Source: Paramecium tetraurelia (Eukaryota > Ciliophora > Oligohymenophorea > Peniculida > Parameciidae). Taken from it: a stretch of 64,000 nt of DNA. Each line of letters starts with the position of its first letter. Positions within the stretch are counted from its first letter, which is position 1. Below the pieces are notes generated by a model. That model saw only the letters and a list, made by a program, of their open reading frames with translations, was not told where the DNA came from and made no database searches. Made by a program: the position numbers and the translations under genes. Below, piece by piece: positions 37,586 to 49,226 of the stretch. The stretch covers positions 248,178-312,177 of the forward strand of contig NW_001799200.1 of NCBI RefSeq assembly GCF_000165425.1, given 5' to 3'.

Positions 37586-40048
37586 ATGTAAAATAATTGT
37601 AAATTAGTGTGGATTGATAAGCAAATCAATAATTACGAAAACACTTTTTTCTAAAAAAGACTTAAGGACAAAATTCAAGATTGTTCATTTTTGGACTCAA
37701 CTTCTGAAGCCTTGAAAATTTTGCTTAATTAACAGAAAGGTGATAAATTCATTAAAATTATATCTGGTTAATTTATCTATGAAGAGAAGTTAGACTTAGG
37801 CGATAACTTAATTGTCTTTTGTGGATAATCTAAAAAGCATTTATAATAGTTTTTAAGTAAAAAAGAATTATTAGTTCTTGTTGATTCTGGAATTGTAGAA
37901 GTGGAAGAAATTGTAAATCTAAATGAAGAATTCTTAATTGCTAAAGAATATTTACACTAATCATTTGATTAAAAAGCTCAAAAATAAACTTAATATTATC
38001 ATTAATTTGAGGCTACAAGTTTCAGATTTCTGTTGATTAATAAAAAATTAGAAAAAAACTATTAAACTAATGAGGAATTAATGGAAAAGGAAATTTTATA
38101 ATTTGTATCATAAGATGTTTTCAAAAATTGTCAAGCTAAAATGTAAGAAGCATAGAAAAATAAAAAAAATGGAGGAAAATTTAGTATTTTTGAGAAATTT
38201 ATATATTATTATACAGGAAAGGAAATTTATAGAGAGTTGAATAGGAACTTTGCAGAGTCTAATTATTCAAAATTAGAATAAATTATGTGTGTATTGTTTG
38301 AAGGATATTCCAAATTACAGAGTAAGCCATTGTCTAATAATATACTATATAGAGGAATAAGTGATCAAGAATAAGAAATTTATAACAATATTATACAAGA
38401 CCTATAGTAAAGCTTAAAGAACAATTAAAGTATGTTTTGGAATACTTTAGCTAGTACTTCTACCAAAGAGAATGTAGCTAGATGCTTTTGTAATAAAAGA
38501 TATAAAATTCTATTTGAAATAACATTAAATTAATAAAATCCTCATCCCTACTTTGTAATTGAAACTTATCACTCTTAATATCCAAATGAGGGTGAAGTAA
38601 TCTTGTTTCCTTAATTTGAATTTAAAGTTGTAGATATGTACAATAAAGACAATATTTAGTATGTTAAAGTTGAGTAAGTTAATAATAATTTTTCAATGTC
38701 TTTAGATAATTCTAAAAGATAAAAATATTGGACCAATAAAATTGAGAATGATCTTAAACCCAAACTTAAAAAGATTTGTTCTTTTTATTAAATTAGAATT
38801 GATTACATCATTAAAAATATCATGTAATTTTCGTAAGATATTGATGACTTAAAAGCTTTATTGAAAAATAATTTAGAATAATATCTTCGTAAGTTGGTGT
38901 CTTTGCTTTCATCATTTTATAATGATAATGACGATTATTATAGGATCCTCAATTAATTATTAGAAACTGGTTATAAAGAAATAAACTCTGCCTTTATCAA
39001 AGAAAGCGACTTTTTTAAGAAGTTGAGTAAATTTATTAGAGATGTTTCAGATCTTCTTATTGATTAATTTCTAAAAATAATACAAAAAATCTTTAATATT
39101 GAAGAATACAAAGAAAAGTTGATAACTTTATTTTCGAATTGCTATGATTTAATTACTCATTGTGCATCTAATTAATTAGTCTAGGGGGTGGCGGCATTTT
39201 CAAATTAAATCTTAGAGAGTATTAACAACTTTAAGGACTTTAAGAACTTTAATCCAAAATAGACTTTTCAAATAAAAGCCTCTGAAGCAGGTGGTTAAGT
39301 TATTGGAGCTACTATAGTTGATGCTTTGAATGGTAAAGCTAGTTTTGAATAATTGGCTCTGAAAGGTATTTTTATGGGGATTTCAAGCATCTCCGTATAG
39401 TTTAGGTAATTTATTTGGATATTGTGGCAACTTTCGTTAATAAAATGCACTTTATGCGATCAAAACACTTCTCATGTAGAAAAAGCAATTCTTTTTGGAA
39501 AATAAGCATTCTCAGTTGGAGTAGCTGCTTCATGGCGGATGAGTGGTTCAAGTATTGGTGGGACAATTGGAGCTGCGTTTGGTCCAGCTGGAATTCCAGT
39601 CGGAGCATTTATTGGAGGGATCATTGGAGGTGCAACAAGCTAATTAGCATAGGATAGTCTAGATAATTTTTTAAACTTTAAAATTAAAGTATCCTTTAGT
39701 TCCAAAAATAAAAGTATTAAAGAAAATGGTGTTTTAATATCACTTGGAGTTAATCCGTAAGTAGAGTTTAAAAATGTGCCTGATAAAGTTTAAAATTTAG
39801 TTATTGTTTGTAAGGCAAATAAAAGGGTTGCTTGGCTGACAATAGTGAAATCATCAATTAGTATTATTTAAGAGAACTAATTAGGTTTAGCAAGCCTATA
39901 CGCAGGACCAAATCCTGATGAATCTGACATAACTTTTCATGCTTTTGGGCTGGAAACAAATGATATCAACACAGATTCAGTTTTAGAAGATATTCATCAG
40001 AAAAAATACAAAGTTATTTGTTGTGATACATAGAATATATGTGAATGA
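37586..40048 (+). CDS. ADP-ribosyltransferase (R-S-E clade) fused to a Gly-rich domain
   Basis: An intronless 820-residue frame. The central ART fold shows the R-S-E signature: N-N-I-L-Y-R256-G-I-S, then F-W-N-T-L-A-S290-T-S-T-K-E, then N-E335-G-E337-V-I-L-F-P. The E-x-E pair is typical of arginine-specific mono-ADP-ribosyltransferases, which move ADP-ribose from NAD+ to protein arginine. Residues 1-250 have no recognised domain. After the ART, ~370-600 is helical. Residues ~640-685 are Gly/Ala-rich (S-S-I-G-G-T-I-G-A-A-F-G, A-F-I-G-G-I-I-G-G-A), a glycine-zipper pattern that can pack in or against membranes. The final ~130 residues are beta-rich. There is no signal peptide, so it is probably intracellular. 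Activity is inferred from motif only. Confidence 0.75.
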
Positions 40049-40509
40049 AATAATAATTATACAATATAAAATTTATTTAATTAATTTTTAATAGTAATTT
40101 TCAAACATGCTTACCTTATGAATATTAGTAGATAAGATTTGTAACACAATCTTAGAAATTCCATTATATAGGCATAAATATAGTCAGCATCAAACAGATG
40201 AATATAATCAATTAAAAGCTTATACAATTATAGAACAACTGATAAGATTATATTTGGAACATAAGAGTGGAATTTTAATTCCTTGTTTTCCGCTATGACA
40301 GTTAATGTTCCAAAATTAATCTTTATATATATATCATTATAATTAAGGATCTAATGATTTTTGAAATAATATATTATCTAGTAAAAAATATAGAAATGAA
40401 GGTTACCAACATTTAAAGTTTCTTTAAGTTAAATTACAGATAATTTTTATAAATTACTTCAACTAAAATTTTTCTGTATCATAACTTTATCCCTAAGGAG
40501 TAAAATGTA
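40049..40509. other. Intergenic with possible coding remnant
   Basis: 461 bp. A plus-strand stretch near 40125-40305 reads like protein (for example L-E-I-P-L-Y-R-H-K-Y) but its only ATG is separated from it by TGA. It could be a relic or chance. Confidence 0.35.
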
Positions 40510-40938
40510 ATGGATGATAATCATTCCTTGAGATCACCAATAATTTCTAATTAAATAGTTAATGAAAACAATCAATCTATCTAAATTAAAATTTTGCCTA
40601 TATTTGATGGAATGAAAATTAATTATTTACTATATTCACAAAAAGAAAGATTTAATAATACTGAAATTAAATTTTAAGATCTAATTTTAATTTAGTGTTT
40701 ATAACAACATCGATGGATATAAATTAATTTTTTGGAATATAAATGTCGTTAACATTCCTTATTTCATGAAACTAACAATTTGATTAATTTCTACGCAATT
40801 TCAAAACAATTTTTAGAAATGTTAAGTTATTATCTTTTTAGTTTGGTGTAAATTAGAAAATCCTATTCTAAGCAGACTCTTAAAACTGTTCTTAAAAAAG
40901 AAAAGATTATTTTTTTATTAATGATCTATTTATAATGA
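40510..40938 (+). CDS. Hypothetical protein, 142 aa, intronless
   Basis: A single 142-residue frame with mixed TAA, TAG and CAA Gln codons and an unremarkable composition (I-K-I-L-P-I-F-D-G-M-K near the start, a Cys/His-bearing middle, and a basic C-terminal helix). No family was recognised. It stands between two gene-poor stretches, and it may be part of a decayed locus that continues to about 41130, where another coding-looking fragment (G-F-L-N-Y-A-R-R-S-C-L-N-E-L-P) lacks a start. In this AT-rich DNA a chance frame of this length is possible. Confidence 0.35.
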
Positions 40939-41626
40939 AAAAAAGGAATGATTAAAAGGAAATATATTATAATTATTTTGATTCCTTTGTCTTGATCAAT
41001 TACAACAATAATGAATAGGGTTTTTGAACTATGCAAGAAGATCATGCCTAAATGAATTACCACAATTGTAGGTTGAACAAGAAGAAGTTCTCAGCTCCCA
41101 AGTTTCTAACCATAATTGAGTTCATATTCTTATATCTGTATTCATATATTTTTGATCTATGATAGATTATAATTAATTTAAAAGTGTGTCATTCTCATTC
41201 AGATTAAAAAAAATAAATATAATTCAATTCATTCTTAATATACGAATCAAAATATAAACACATAACTTTATTCCCAAACTTTCATTAATGCAAACTATTC
41301 AAAAATAAATACTTATCTCTATAGGCTTTGTTTTAATTTGTAACTCTCATTGAATTATTTATATAGTATTTGTGATTATGAAATAGCAACAACTTCTTAA
41401 AAGATAAATTATAAAAATATTTATTATAAGTGGATTGGCATTTCAATAGTACAATAATAAAATAAAAATTTTAAATGTCTTTAAAGTTGAAATAATGAAA
41501 AATGATTAGGAGGGTTAATCAAAGAGAATGAAGCTTGTTTGGATCCAATGTGAAATTTTGGTATGATATGTAAAATAATTGATATTTTAAGGTTTTATTT
41601 TTTTAAATTTGAAATATAATAAATAT
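40939..41626. other. Intergenic, 688 bp
   Basis: It holds an orphan coding-like fragment at about 41025-41130 on the plus strand with no usable start. The rest is AT-rich without features. Confidence 0.35.
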
Positions 41627-44157
41627 ATGAATAATTTTGAAAAGGTTGATGCTTTTGGACAATTGCCTTAAGCCAGATTTGGACATACAATTACATACAT
41701 TGCTAAGGGGAAAGCAATATTATTTGGGGGTAAATGAGAATAATTAAATGACAGGGGCGACTGGTGACACAGGGAAATATAGTATTACAGGAGATACGTT
41801 CTCATTCGATATGTAGAGCAAATAGTGGAAGAGAGTGGAAGGTACAAATCATAAAGAAAAGAATAGTTTAGGGTACAGCCCCATCTCCAAGAGCAGCACA
41901 TTCAGCAGTGTGTGTTGATATCAATTAAATAGTAATTTATGGAGGAGCCACAGGAGGTAAGACATAGATTAATTTACATTAGGTGGTAGTTTGGCATCAG
42001 ACGATCTGTATTTGTTGGATCTGAGATCAAACGATGACTTAGGTTAATGGACAGTCGTACCAGTTGTAGGAACTACGCCAGGGAGAAGGTATGGACATAC
42101 TCTAACCTTTACAAAACCATTTCTGATAGTGTTTGGAGGTAATACAGGATAGGAGCCAGTCAATGATTGCTGTATGAATTACATATTTAAATTCAAGGGT
42201 GTGTAAATGTGGAGAAGAGTCCAATAACTTGGGTGAGATTGGAATGCAAATCAGAATAGCCATTGGCACGAGTATATCATTCTGCCAGCATCTGCACAAA
42301 TGGTAGTGCTAATGGAATGGTAGTGGCATTTGGTGGACGTTCAAATGATCAGTAAGCATTGAATGATGCTTGGGGATTGAGAAGACATAGAGATGGAAGA
42401 TGGGATTGGGTCAAGGCACCTTATAAAATTGATAAGGAATAACCAGTGGGTAGATATCAACACACTACATTGTTTGTTTACAGCATGTTAGTTGTTATAG
42501 GTGGTAGAACTGGAAATGTAGGAGAGACCTTGACAATTGATGTTTATGATACAGAAACATCAGAGTGGTCTAAGTTCAATAGTATACAGAGATTTCGACA
42601 TTCCTCATGGTTGGTAGACACTAATATTTTTGTATATGGAGGGTTTGAATTAGATTCACCTAACATTCCCACTGATATTATTTCGAAGATCAATTTAAAC
42701 AGATTACTCTTGCCAAGCGAAATATTAACTAACAAATTGGCTTAATATTAACATGCTCAAAGAAAGTATTATCTAAATTTTATTTAGTGTTTCACCCTAA
42801 TCATTATCACCTTAAATGACTCCCATTTCCCCAGACACACAATAAGCTTCTCCTTTGAATAACTCTTTGATCCAAAAGAAACCAGGTCAGACTATTTAGA
42901 ATACTCAAAAACAATAGAAACCATTCGCTCAAAATCAAGCTGATAAATCTTAATTCAAATTTATCAATCAAGCTGTCGTCGCTGAAGAAGCTCGGGATTC
43001 CAAAGCCCCTAATAGAAAACCAAGAGTGCCTTAATCAGCTCAAGAGAATAATATTGCTCATTTATTCATAAGTACTTTATTGTAGCCAAAGACCTTTATC
43101 AACATTTCTGAAAATGCTAAGTTTTTATTTTAGGCTCAACATATACTAATGTTGTGTGACTAAGCAGAAGCTGTTTTAAAAGAATAACCTATGGTTTTAA
43201 GATGCAAGGCTCCAATTAAGATTTTTGGAGACATCCATGGATAGTATTCAGATCTGATGAGATTCTTTGATTTGTGGGGATCTCCATTTGTTGATGGCAA
43301 GGATAGTGATATCGAAGCATTTGATTACCTATTTCTCGGAGACTTCGTGGATAGAGGTAATCACTCTTTAGAGACAATCTGTTTGTTGTTGGCTCTAAAA
43401 GTAAGATTCCCTGAATCTATTCATTTGATTAGAGGAAATCATGAAGACAAGTGGATTAATAATGGATTTGGATTTTCAGAGGAATGTGCTTAGAGATTAG
43501 GTGAAGATCCTAATGATGAGGATTCAGTGTTTGCAAGAGTGAATAGATTATTTGAATGGTTACCATTGGCTGCAATAGTAGAGGACAAGATCATTTGTTT
43601 GCATGGAGGAATAGGGAGTCAATTAAATTATGTGGCAGAAATAGAGAATCTTTAGAGACCTTTGGAAGTGATCCATGAAGTCACAACTCCTGAATAGTAA
43701 TTGGTGGTCGATATCCTATGGTCAGATCCAACTGATACAGATTAAGACTTTGGAATCTAACCAAATATCATCAGGGATCCTGCAGGTACTGGAAATATAG
43801 TAAAATTTGGACCAGATAGAGTTATCAACTTCCTCATTAAAAATAATCTTTCTCTTATTATTCGTGCTCATGAATGTGTTATGGATGGCTTTGAGAGATT
43901 TGCTGGTAAGATTTCATGTTGATATTTAATTAGGAGGTCAATTACTCACAGTTTTTAGTGCAACTGATTATTGCGGTAGACACAAGAATGCAGGTGCAGT
44001 ACTTATACTCAAGAGAAACCTAGAGATAGTACCAAAATTAATATATCCTCAAAATCTCAATGCTCATAATTGGATTGAGGATGAAGAAGCACTCAAAAAG
44101 AGACCACCTACACCACCTCGTTGGAAGAATTAGGGGCAACGTAGAAGTTATGATTGA
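41627..44157 (+). CDS. PPKL: Kelch-repeat Ser/Thr protein phosphatase
   Basis: One gene of about 770-800 residues; a 22-nt intron at about 42750-42771 joins the Kelch and phosphatase halves in frame, and others lie near 41735, 41835, 41960, 42180 and 43904. The N-terminal half has Kelch blades ending in Gly-Gly (A-I-L-F-G-G, I-V-I-Y-G-G-A, I-V-F-G-G-N, V-V-I-G-G-R, F-V-Y-G-G-F). A Ser/Gln/Pro-rich linker follows. The phosphatase is PP1-like with G-D-I-H-G, G-D-F-V-D-R-G, R-G-N-H-E and L-H-G-G-I-G. This Kelch-PPP fusion (BSU1/PPKL) is known only from plants and alveolates; plant members dephosphorylate GSK3-type kinases and the apicomplexan one shapes the parasite apex. A cortical or signalling role is likely by family. 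Confidence 0.93.
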
Positions 44158-44220
44158 TATTTATGTTATCGTTTAATTCATAAATTTTGTTTTAAATACA
44201 GTAAATATTATCTCATAAAC

Positions 44221-44478
44221 TCAGGTAGTTTTGAGTATTCCTTTCTTTGGTTAACTATCAGATCTTATCACTTTCTTTATCATTGTCTCTGAAGGCACAA
44301 AATGGTGGATCTTATTCTCGGTGAATCTGATTTTACATTTATCCGTTGAAACATCATCCACTTATCTTAGCCACTTTCGATTAACTAAATTCAGGATAAA
44401 CTTTCTATATTTGCTAATTTGTTTAGATGACAAATTAAAGTGAGTTTTACAAACAGGTTTAGTTCTGGTTTTAATCAT
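44221..44478 (-). CDS. 85-aa protein with KIRF motif
   Basis: An intronless 85-residue frame, convergent with the PPKL gene (63 bp between stops). It is strongly basic. The centre reads D-K-C-K-I-R-F-T-E-N-K-I-H-H-F, in which K-I-R-F fits the [R/K]-V/I-x-F docking motif of PP1-binding proteins and resembles the K-V-R-F-x-E-x-V/I core of some PP1 inhibitors and targeting subunits. The rest (W-L-R-Q-V-D-D-V-S) is undistinguished. Being beside a PP1-like phosphatase may be chance. Coding status rests on open frame and composition. Confidence 0.5.
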
Positions 44479-45130
44479 TAACAAATTTGTTATCAAATTA
44501 AAATATTATTAAATTTATTGCTCAATCTATATTTAAATATTACAACAATCTCCTCAACTCTCAAAAAATCAACTAATCTCAAATCACTAGATCTTTCGAT
44601 TAACTATCTATCTCCAAATATGATTCTTTCAAAATCATTAAAACACAAATTCTAAAGAATTATTACTATAAACAGATCTCTCCTTGACTGAAAACTCAAA
44701 ATCTCACCTTTATTAACTCAATCAAAAGGTTCAAATTCATTTAATAAACTGATTCCTCATTTGAAAATTAATCCATATCCCAATTTACTTAAAGGGATAA
44801 AATCATGAAATTAATTAATTAAATGACTATTTCATGTAGTGCTTCTATTAAATGAAACCATCTTTCAAAAAGTGAAAAAACTAAATTCAAATAATAATTT
44901 TGATTTATCATATTTATGTTATACATAAATATATAAATTTTGAAATATTCATCTTTATTTAAACATTACATCAGTTCATTAGAGAATATGAATGTGATTG
45001 TATGAACAAAAAGTTGATTTCAAATTTTTTCTATAGAATTCATAGAATATGATAAATAATCTAGTTATTCTTAATAGAATATTAGAATTTTCATGGAAAA
45101 TCATATTTTATAAAATATTTAATAAATTAT
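44479..45130. other. Intergenic
   Basis: 652 bp, AT-rich, with no coding pattern or RNA recognised. It contains presumed regulatory DNA for the 85-aa gene and the 3' region of the B-box gene. Confidence 0.45.
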
Positions 45131-46144
45131 TCACTTTTTGAAAGTTGGAGAACAATACCTCTCACTCAACTCCAAAGAAGTCTCTCCCTTCAATAATTAA
45201 GTATAAAAGTTGTTAGTCTTCAATTGGTTTTCATTTACTTTGTTTAAAATCTCTAAAAACTTGCTTGATTAACTATTTGATCTTTTCTGTTTCTCTGGAG
45301 TTTGATGCATGATATTTGTCTAGGACATTGATTGAGGTGACAATAATCTTGAATTCGATTGTTATTCTGTTTTCAGTAGTGATGTCTATGCAATTTTGAT
45401 TTCTAATTCACAATCTTCAAATAAACCTCCTAATATCTTGGTTTCAGCCGCTCTTTTGTAAACTCTTCCTAAAACTACTTTGCATGTTCCCAGCTTGGTT
45501 AAACACTATTATATCTCTGTAACTCGTTTATTATATGATCCCATAATTTACTTGTATGGCAATACTTCCATTTTGAGAATGATGTTTTCAAGATTGACCT
45601 CGATATCACTTTACATTTGAATCAGTTCATTGTGGGTCTCTGTAATTTCCTGATACTTTTAATCAAATAGGGTGATTGCTTTATATTGAAGTTCATTTAA
45701 ATAATCAATTTACTCTTTTAATTTATTGTCTAAAGCTATTCTCATTGAAGTATAATGTTCTCTCACCTTGTCCTTCTACATTTCACAAAATTTTGTTAGA
45801 TCTTCTTTTTTTTGCAGCAAATTTTATTCATTTTAATTTATAATCAGGTAAGTTTGTGAAATAGTTTCAAGGAACTATTATATTTAGTCTTATCTCATGA
45901 GAGTTTCATCCGATTCTATGTTCTCAACCTACATAAATGTACTCGAATACTTTGTATCCTTAACTAATCAGTGTGATGGCGCATTTTGAACACACCAAAT
46001 CCATCAAATTGAATTTTGATTTATTGAAGGTAGTACCAACAATTTTGTATTTTGCCTATTATCAATCAACCAAATTACCTTCTTATTTTAATGTGCCTTA
46101 CAACCTACTTCTTATAAATTAAACCCCTCATTTTCTTTGTTCAT
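45131..46144 (-). CDS. B-box-like zinc finger plus coiled coil
   Basis: 322 residues in three exons, with introns of 23 and 22 nt near the 5' end. The first ~55 residues hold a degenerate B-box: V-G-C-K-A-H-Q then, ~30 residues later, L-V-C-S-K-C-A-I. Residues ~60-200 form a long coiled coil (R-E-H-Y-T-S-M-R-I-A-L-D-N-K-L), as in the B-box/coiled-coil part of TRIM proteins, with no RING and no C-terminal SPRY. The tail is Ser/Gln/Thr-rich. Many ciliate proteins have this layout. A scaffolding role is likely; the function is unknown. Confidence 0.6.
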
Positions 46145-46254
46145 CTGTTAACAATTAAATTAAATGAATGACAAATATTAATAATAATAAATCAGTAGAA
46201 TATAATAAATTCCCGCTGATTTTATTTTATTAATAATATTTCTTTATTTTTAAA

Positions 46255-47129
46255 ATGTAGTAAGAAGTCGATCCAGAATTCACATTCTCAGGAGTAATTA
46301 ATAAAGAAAGTAAAAAAATTTATGATGGTCTCATGAAGATCAAGCGCAATGATGTTTTCAATTGCTTCCTATTTATAGCCTTTTTATATATGTGTAACTA
46401 ATAAAGTAGATTTCCTTTCCATCGGCAGGACCAATTCTCATCATTTCACTTTGCAAGTCGACAAAATTAAAACCAATTAACCCATGATAATCGAAAGAAT
46501 TGATCTTGAAGCCTTTAAATAAGCCTTATCAGTATCATCATATATATTATAGTTTTAAGCTGCTTAGAATGGACATGCAATATCAGATCTCCTTTCTCAA
46601 TTATCAACTCAGTATCAAAACCTAGATTGAAGAGAACACATAGATGAATACCTATTCTTGCAAATCTAATTGTAAAATACCCATTTTGGTTAATTGTGAT
46701 AAGGAATAAGTCAAAATGTTATTGAATCTGCAAATCCAAAATACTTTGGTGCATTTGGAATTTCAGGATTGTGATTCATTTAGACTGATTTCTTAGTAAT
46801 ATAAAGCATTGAAATTGCATAGAATCTAATTTGAAATTATTCCAGAATAGACTTAATTGAGACTATAAACATACTTTGAAACTGATTATAATATGATAAT
46901 GAAGTATCATTTCAACAACTTCAAGATCTTAGATAAAAATATCACAGAAAAAGAAAAATTTACATACAACAGTGATGAATTTGTAGATTCTATATCAATG
47001 TTAGACAAAGATAGTACTCTTACATTTCTTCTGACTAACAATGGCACCCTATTAATTGGAGTTTTGGGTGGATAAGTATACTCAACAAAATCACTCCTGT
47101 CAAGAATAATTGTTCATGATGATTATTGA
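46255..47129 (+). CDS. Rad9-like checkpoint clamp subunit
   Basis: 273 residues in three exons, with introns of 25 nt (about 46353-46377) and 28 nt (about 46531-46558). The fold pattern is that of a two-domain sliding clamp. Resemblance to Rad9 as I remember it: a middle segment V-H-L-E-F-Q-D-C-D-S-F (human H-N-L-S-F-Q-D-C-E-S-L) and a late strand-helix unit Y-N-S-D-E-F-V-D-S-I-S-M-L, then T-F-L-L-T-N-N-G-T-L-L-I-G-V, like the C-terminal clamp core. Rad9 with Rad1 and Hus1 forms the 9-1-1 ring that signals DNA damage. The long Rad9 phospho-tail is absent. It starts 110 bp from the divergent B-box gene. Confidence 0.5.
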
Positions 47130-47720
47130 TTGTTTTATATATTTAATTTTATGGATCTTACTTAACACAATTTAATATGATCACATAATTTTAATTATCA
47201 TCTCTATTGTTTTACTAAATAGTAGTTTAAATCTCAAATAATTAGATGAAATTCATAAATTTTGAATTGTTACAAATTCATTAGTTTCTTAAAAGTTTGC
47301 CATTTAAATTCTTAACATCCTCATTGAGAAGTAATATATACTCTTTTTCAGGATTAAGACCATAATTTGTGTAAATTTAAGATAATAAAATCTATAAAAT
47401 TCTTTAACATTTTTATATAGTAATTTAAATCAGCATTCATATAATACGAACTTTAATCTTTTGAATTTGAACAAGAGTTAACTCGTATTCAACTAAAAAT
47501 ATTAAAAAAAATATTAATTTAAATGAATAATAAGAAGTATGATATAAATTATTAATTACACAAATTATTTTGAATTTCCTTGTTCCATTCACAAAAATTA
47601 TAAAGGAATATAACTGTATTGATTTTAAATGTTCATTTGATTCATTTAATAGATTATAAAACAATTAATAAGTAAAATATTGTGGGAATTTTATAATTAA
47701 TTAATTTAAATTGTTTGGAG
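47130..47720. other. Intergenic
   Basis: 591 bp, AT-rich. A minus-strand standard-code ORF at 47437-47664 has no coding character. Confidence 0.45.
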
Positions 47721-48032
47721 ATGAATAACTCAGATTCAGGCCAAGACTCATACGAAGAGAAATCATTTGAAATACCAAAATAAATAAAGGATTTAAGAGC
47801 ATGTTAATTTTGTGGATTGCTATTAACCTTGGAATAATGGAATAAAATAACTCAATGTCTGAATGGATGTAGTGCTGATTAAACTAAAATATATTCTGGG
47901 TATAAATGCAAATTTAAGTCAATTAGAGTCATTTGTGTGATGAAACCTTCTAAAAGTTGGGTAATTAAAAAATTAGGAAATTCCAAAAATATTCATCCTG
48001 GTTTATATGCTATTGATGTCTAAGCAGAATGA
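47721..48032 (+). CDS. SPT4: Transcription elongation factor Spt4
   Basis: 103 residues, intronless. The N-terminal zinc region reads D-L-R-A-C28-Q-F-C31-G-L-L, with the second cysteine pair as C46-L-N-G-C50. The C-terminal half has I-R-V-I-C-V-M-K-P-S-K-S-W-V, matching the universal S-W-V motif, and H-P-G-L-Y-A-I-D-V. Spt4 partners Spt5 (DSIF) to aid RNA polymerase II processivity. The length is typical (about 100-120). Two oddities: the second zinc pair is C-x3-C instead of C-x2-C, and the C-terminus stops soon after the Y-A-I-x-V strand, lacking the usual short tail. Confidence 0.85.
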
Positions 48033-48816
48033 GGATTTGTAGATATAAAAGAATAGTCATTATGATTTAATATTAAAAATTCATTAAATCCCCTCTAATT
48101 AAATACTCTCCTCCTTTTTCAAACTTTCTTAAAGTAATAATAACCTATTAACACATGAAGATTACCCTTGGCTTTGCATTTTTTCTATTTCTAAAATAAC
48201 TCTCTTTTTATTTACGAAATGATTAAGTGGTTTATTAATTGAAGTCTAAATATTTAGATTTTCTATTCTCCACATATCAAATCCCAAAAAAAAGGCTGAT
48301 TTTTTCAATGCGAAAGGATACAATTTATATAACTTATAATTAATTTAATAAAGATTATCACAATAAAATATTTGTTACAATTTGTCTATCATTTGACTTT
48401 ATTATAGAGTTTGATATTTAACTTTTATTCAATTATAAATGGATATATTTTATGATACAATAATTTAGGGAGGTTTATAGTAATTTTCATAAAATCATTG
48501 ACGAATGCTTATTAAATTTATAACTAATATACCCTGAAATATCTATAAATTAGATCTGTACTTTTAGGATCCCTTAATTTCTTAATCTCAATGACAGAAG
48601 CTACATTAATTTGATTTTAGTATTAGTAATTTTATTTTTGATAATTGAATCAGATGTCGTGATTAATTTCATGATTTTTTTTTCTTTGAAAAATTCTAGT
48701 CTTGAGACGCAAAGCAAAAATATACTAACTAATAATTACTATGATCAAATTAATCTACATTTTTGTACATTTTTTTAAAGGTATATTATTAGAGAAAAAA
48801 TGTGCAATTTTCATAA
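48033..48816. other. Intergenic
   Basis: 784 bp of AT-rich DNA; nothing recognised. Confidence 0.45.
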
Positions 48817-49062
48817 ATGCATAATCAACTCAAAAAGCTTAAAGGAGTTGATAATGGAAATCTTTATAGTAGAATAGTGAGTTGTTTCATCTTCACAATA
48901 TGGGAAAGCCTTTTTTTCACCTTTGCGGTTGGATTAATGCAGTATGAAATTAAGGCTTTATAATTGACTAAGCTCTTAGTTGCTGGATTGCTTTGGCATT
49001 AGGGGAGTTAATTATAATATTTTAAGGAAAAGAAAACAAAGTACTTCGATGATCTTTTGTGA
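48817..49062 (+). CDS. Small membrane protein (81 aa)
   Basis: An intronless 81-residue frame with two hydrophobic segments: C-F-I-F-T-I-W-E-S-L-F-F-T-F-A-V-G and, after a short loop, L-L-V-A-G-L-L-W. It begins with a basic, soluble stretch and ends F-K-E-K-K-T-K-Y-F-D-D. It could be a hairpin membrane protein. No family was recognised. The higher G+C than its flanks supports coding. Confidence 0.5.
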
Positions 49063-49226
49063 TTTATGAAAAAAAAATTTATAATTAAAGAACTCAAAAA
49101 TTATAAATAGTCAGAATTTGAATAATCAATCATAAAATTTAGAGTTTATAGAATACTTAATTATTCTATAAAAAAAGGGACATTATTTAAGCAAGATTTT
49201 ATTTTGAAATAGATTTATATTAATAA

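Noticed and set aside
39411-39657. Overlapping ORFs on both strands rich in Leu or Trp/Ser.
   Set aside because: The Gly/Ala-rich in-frame reading belongs to the long ADP-ribosyltransferase frame; these are shadows.
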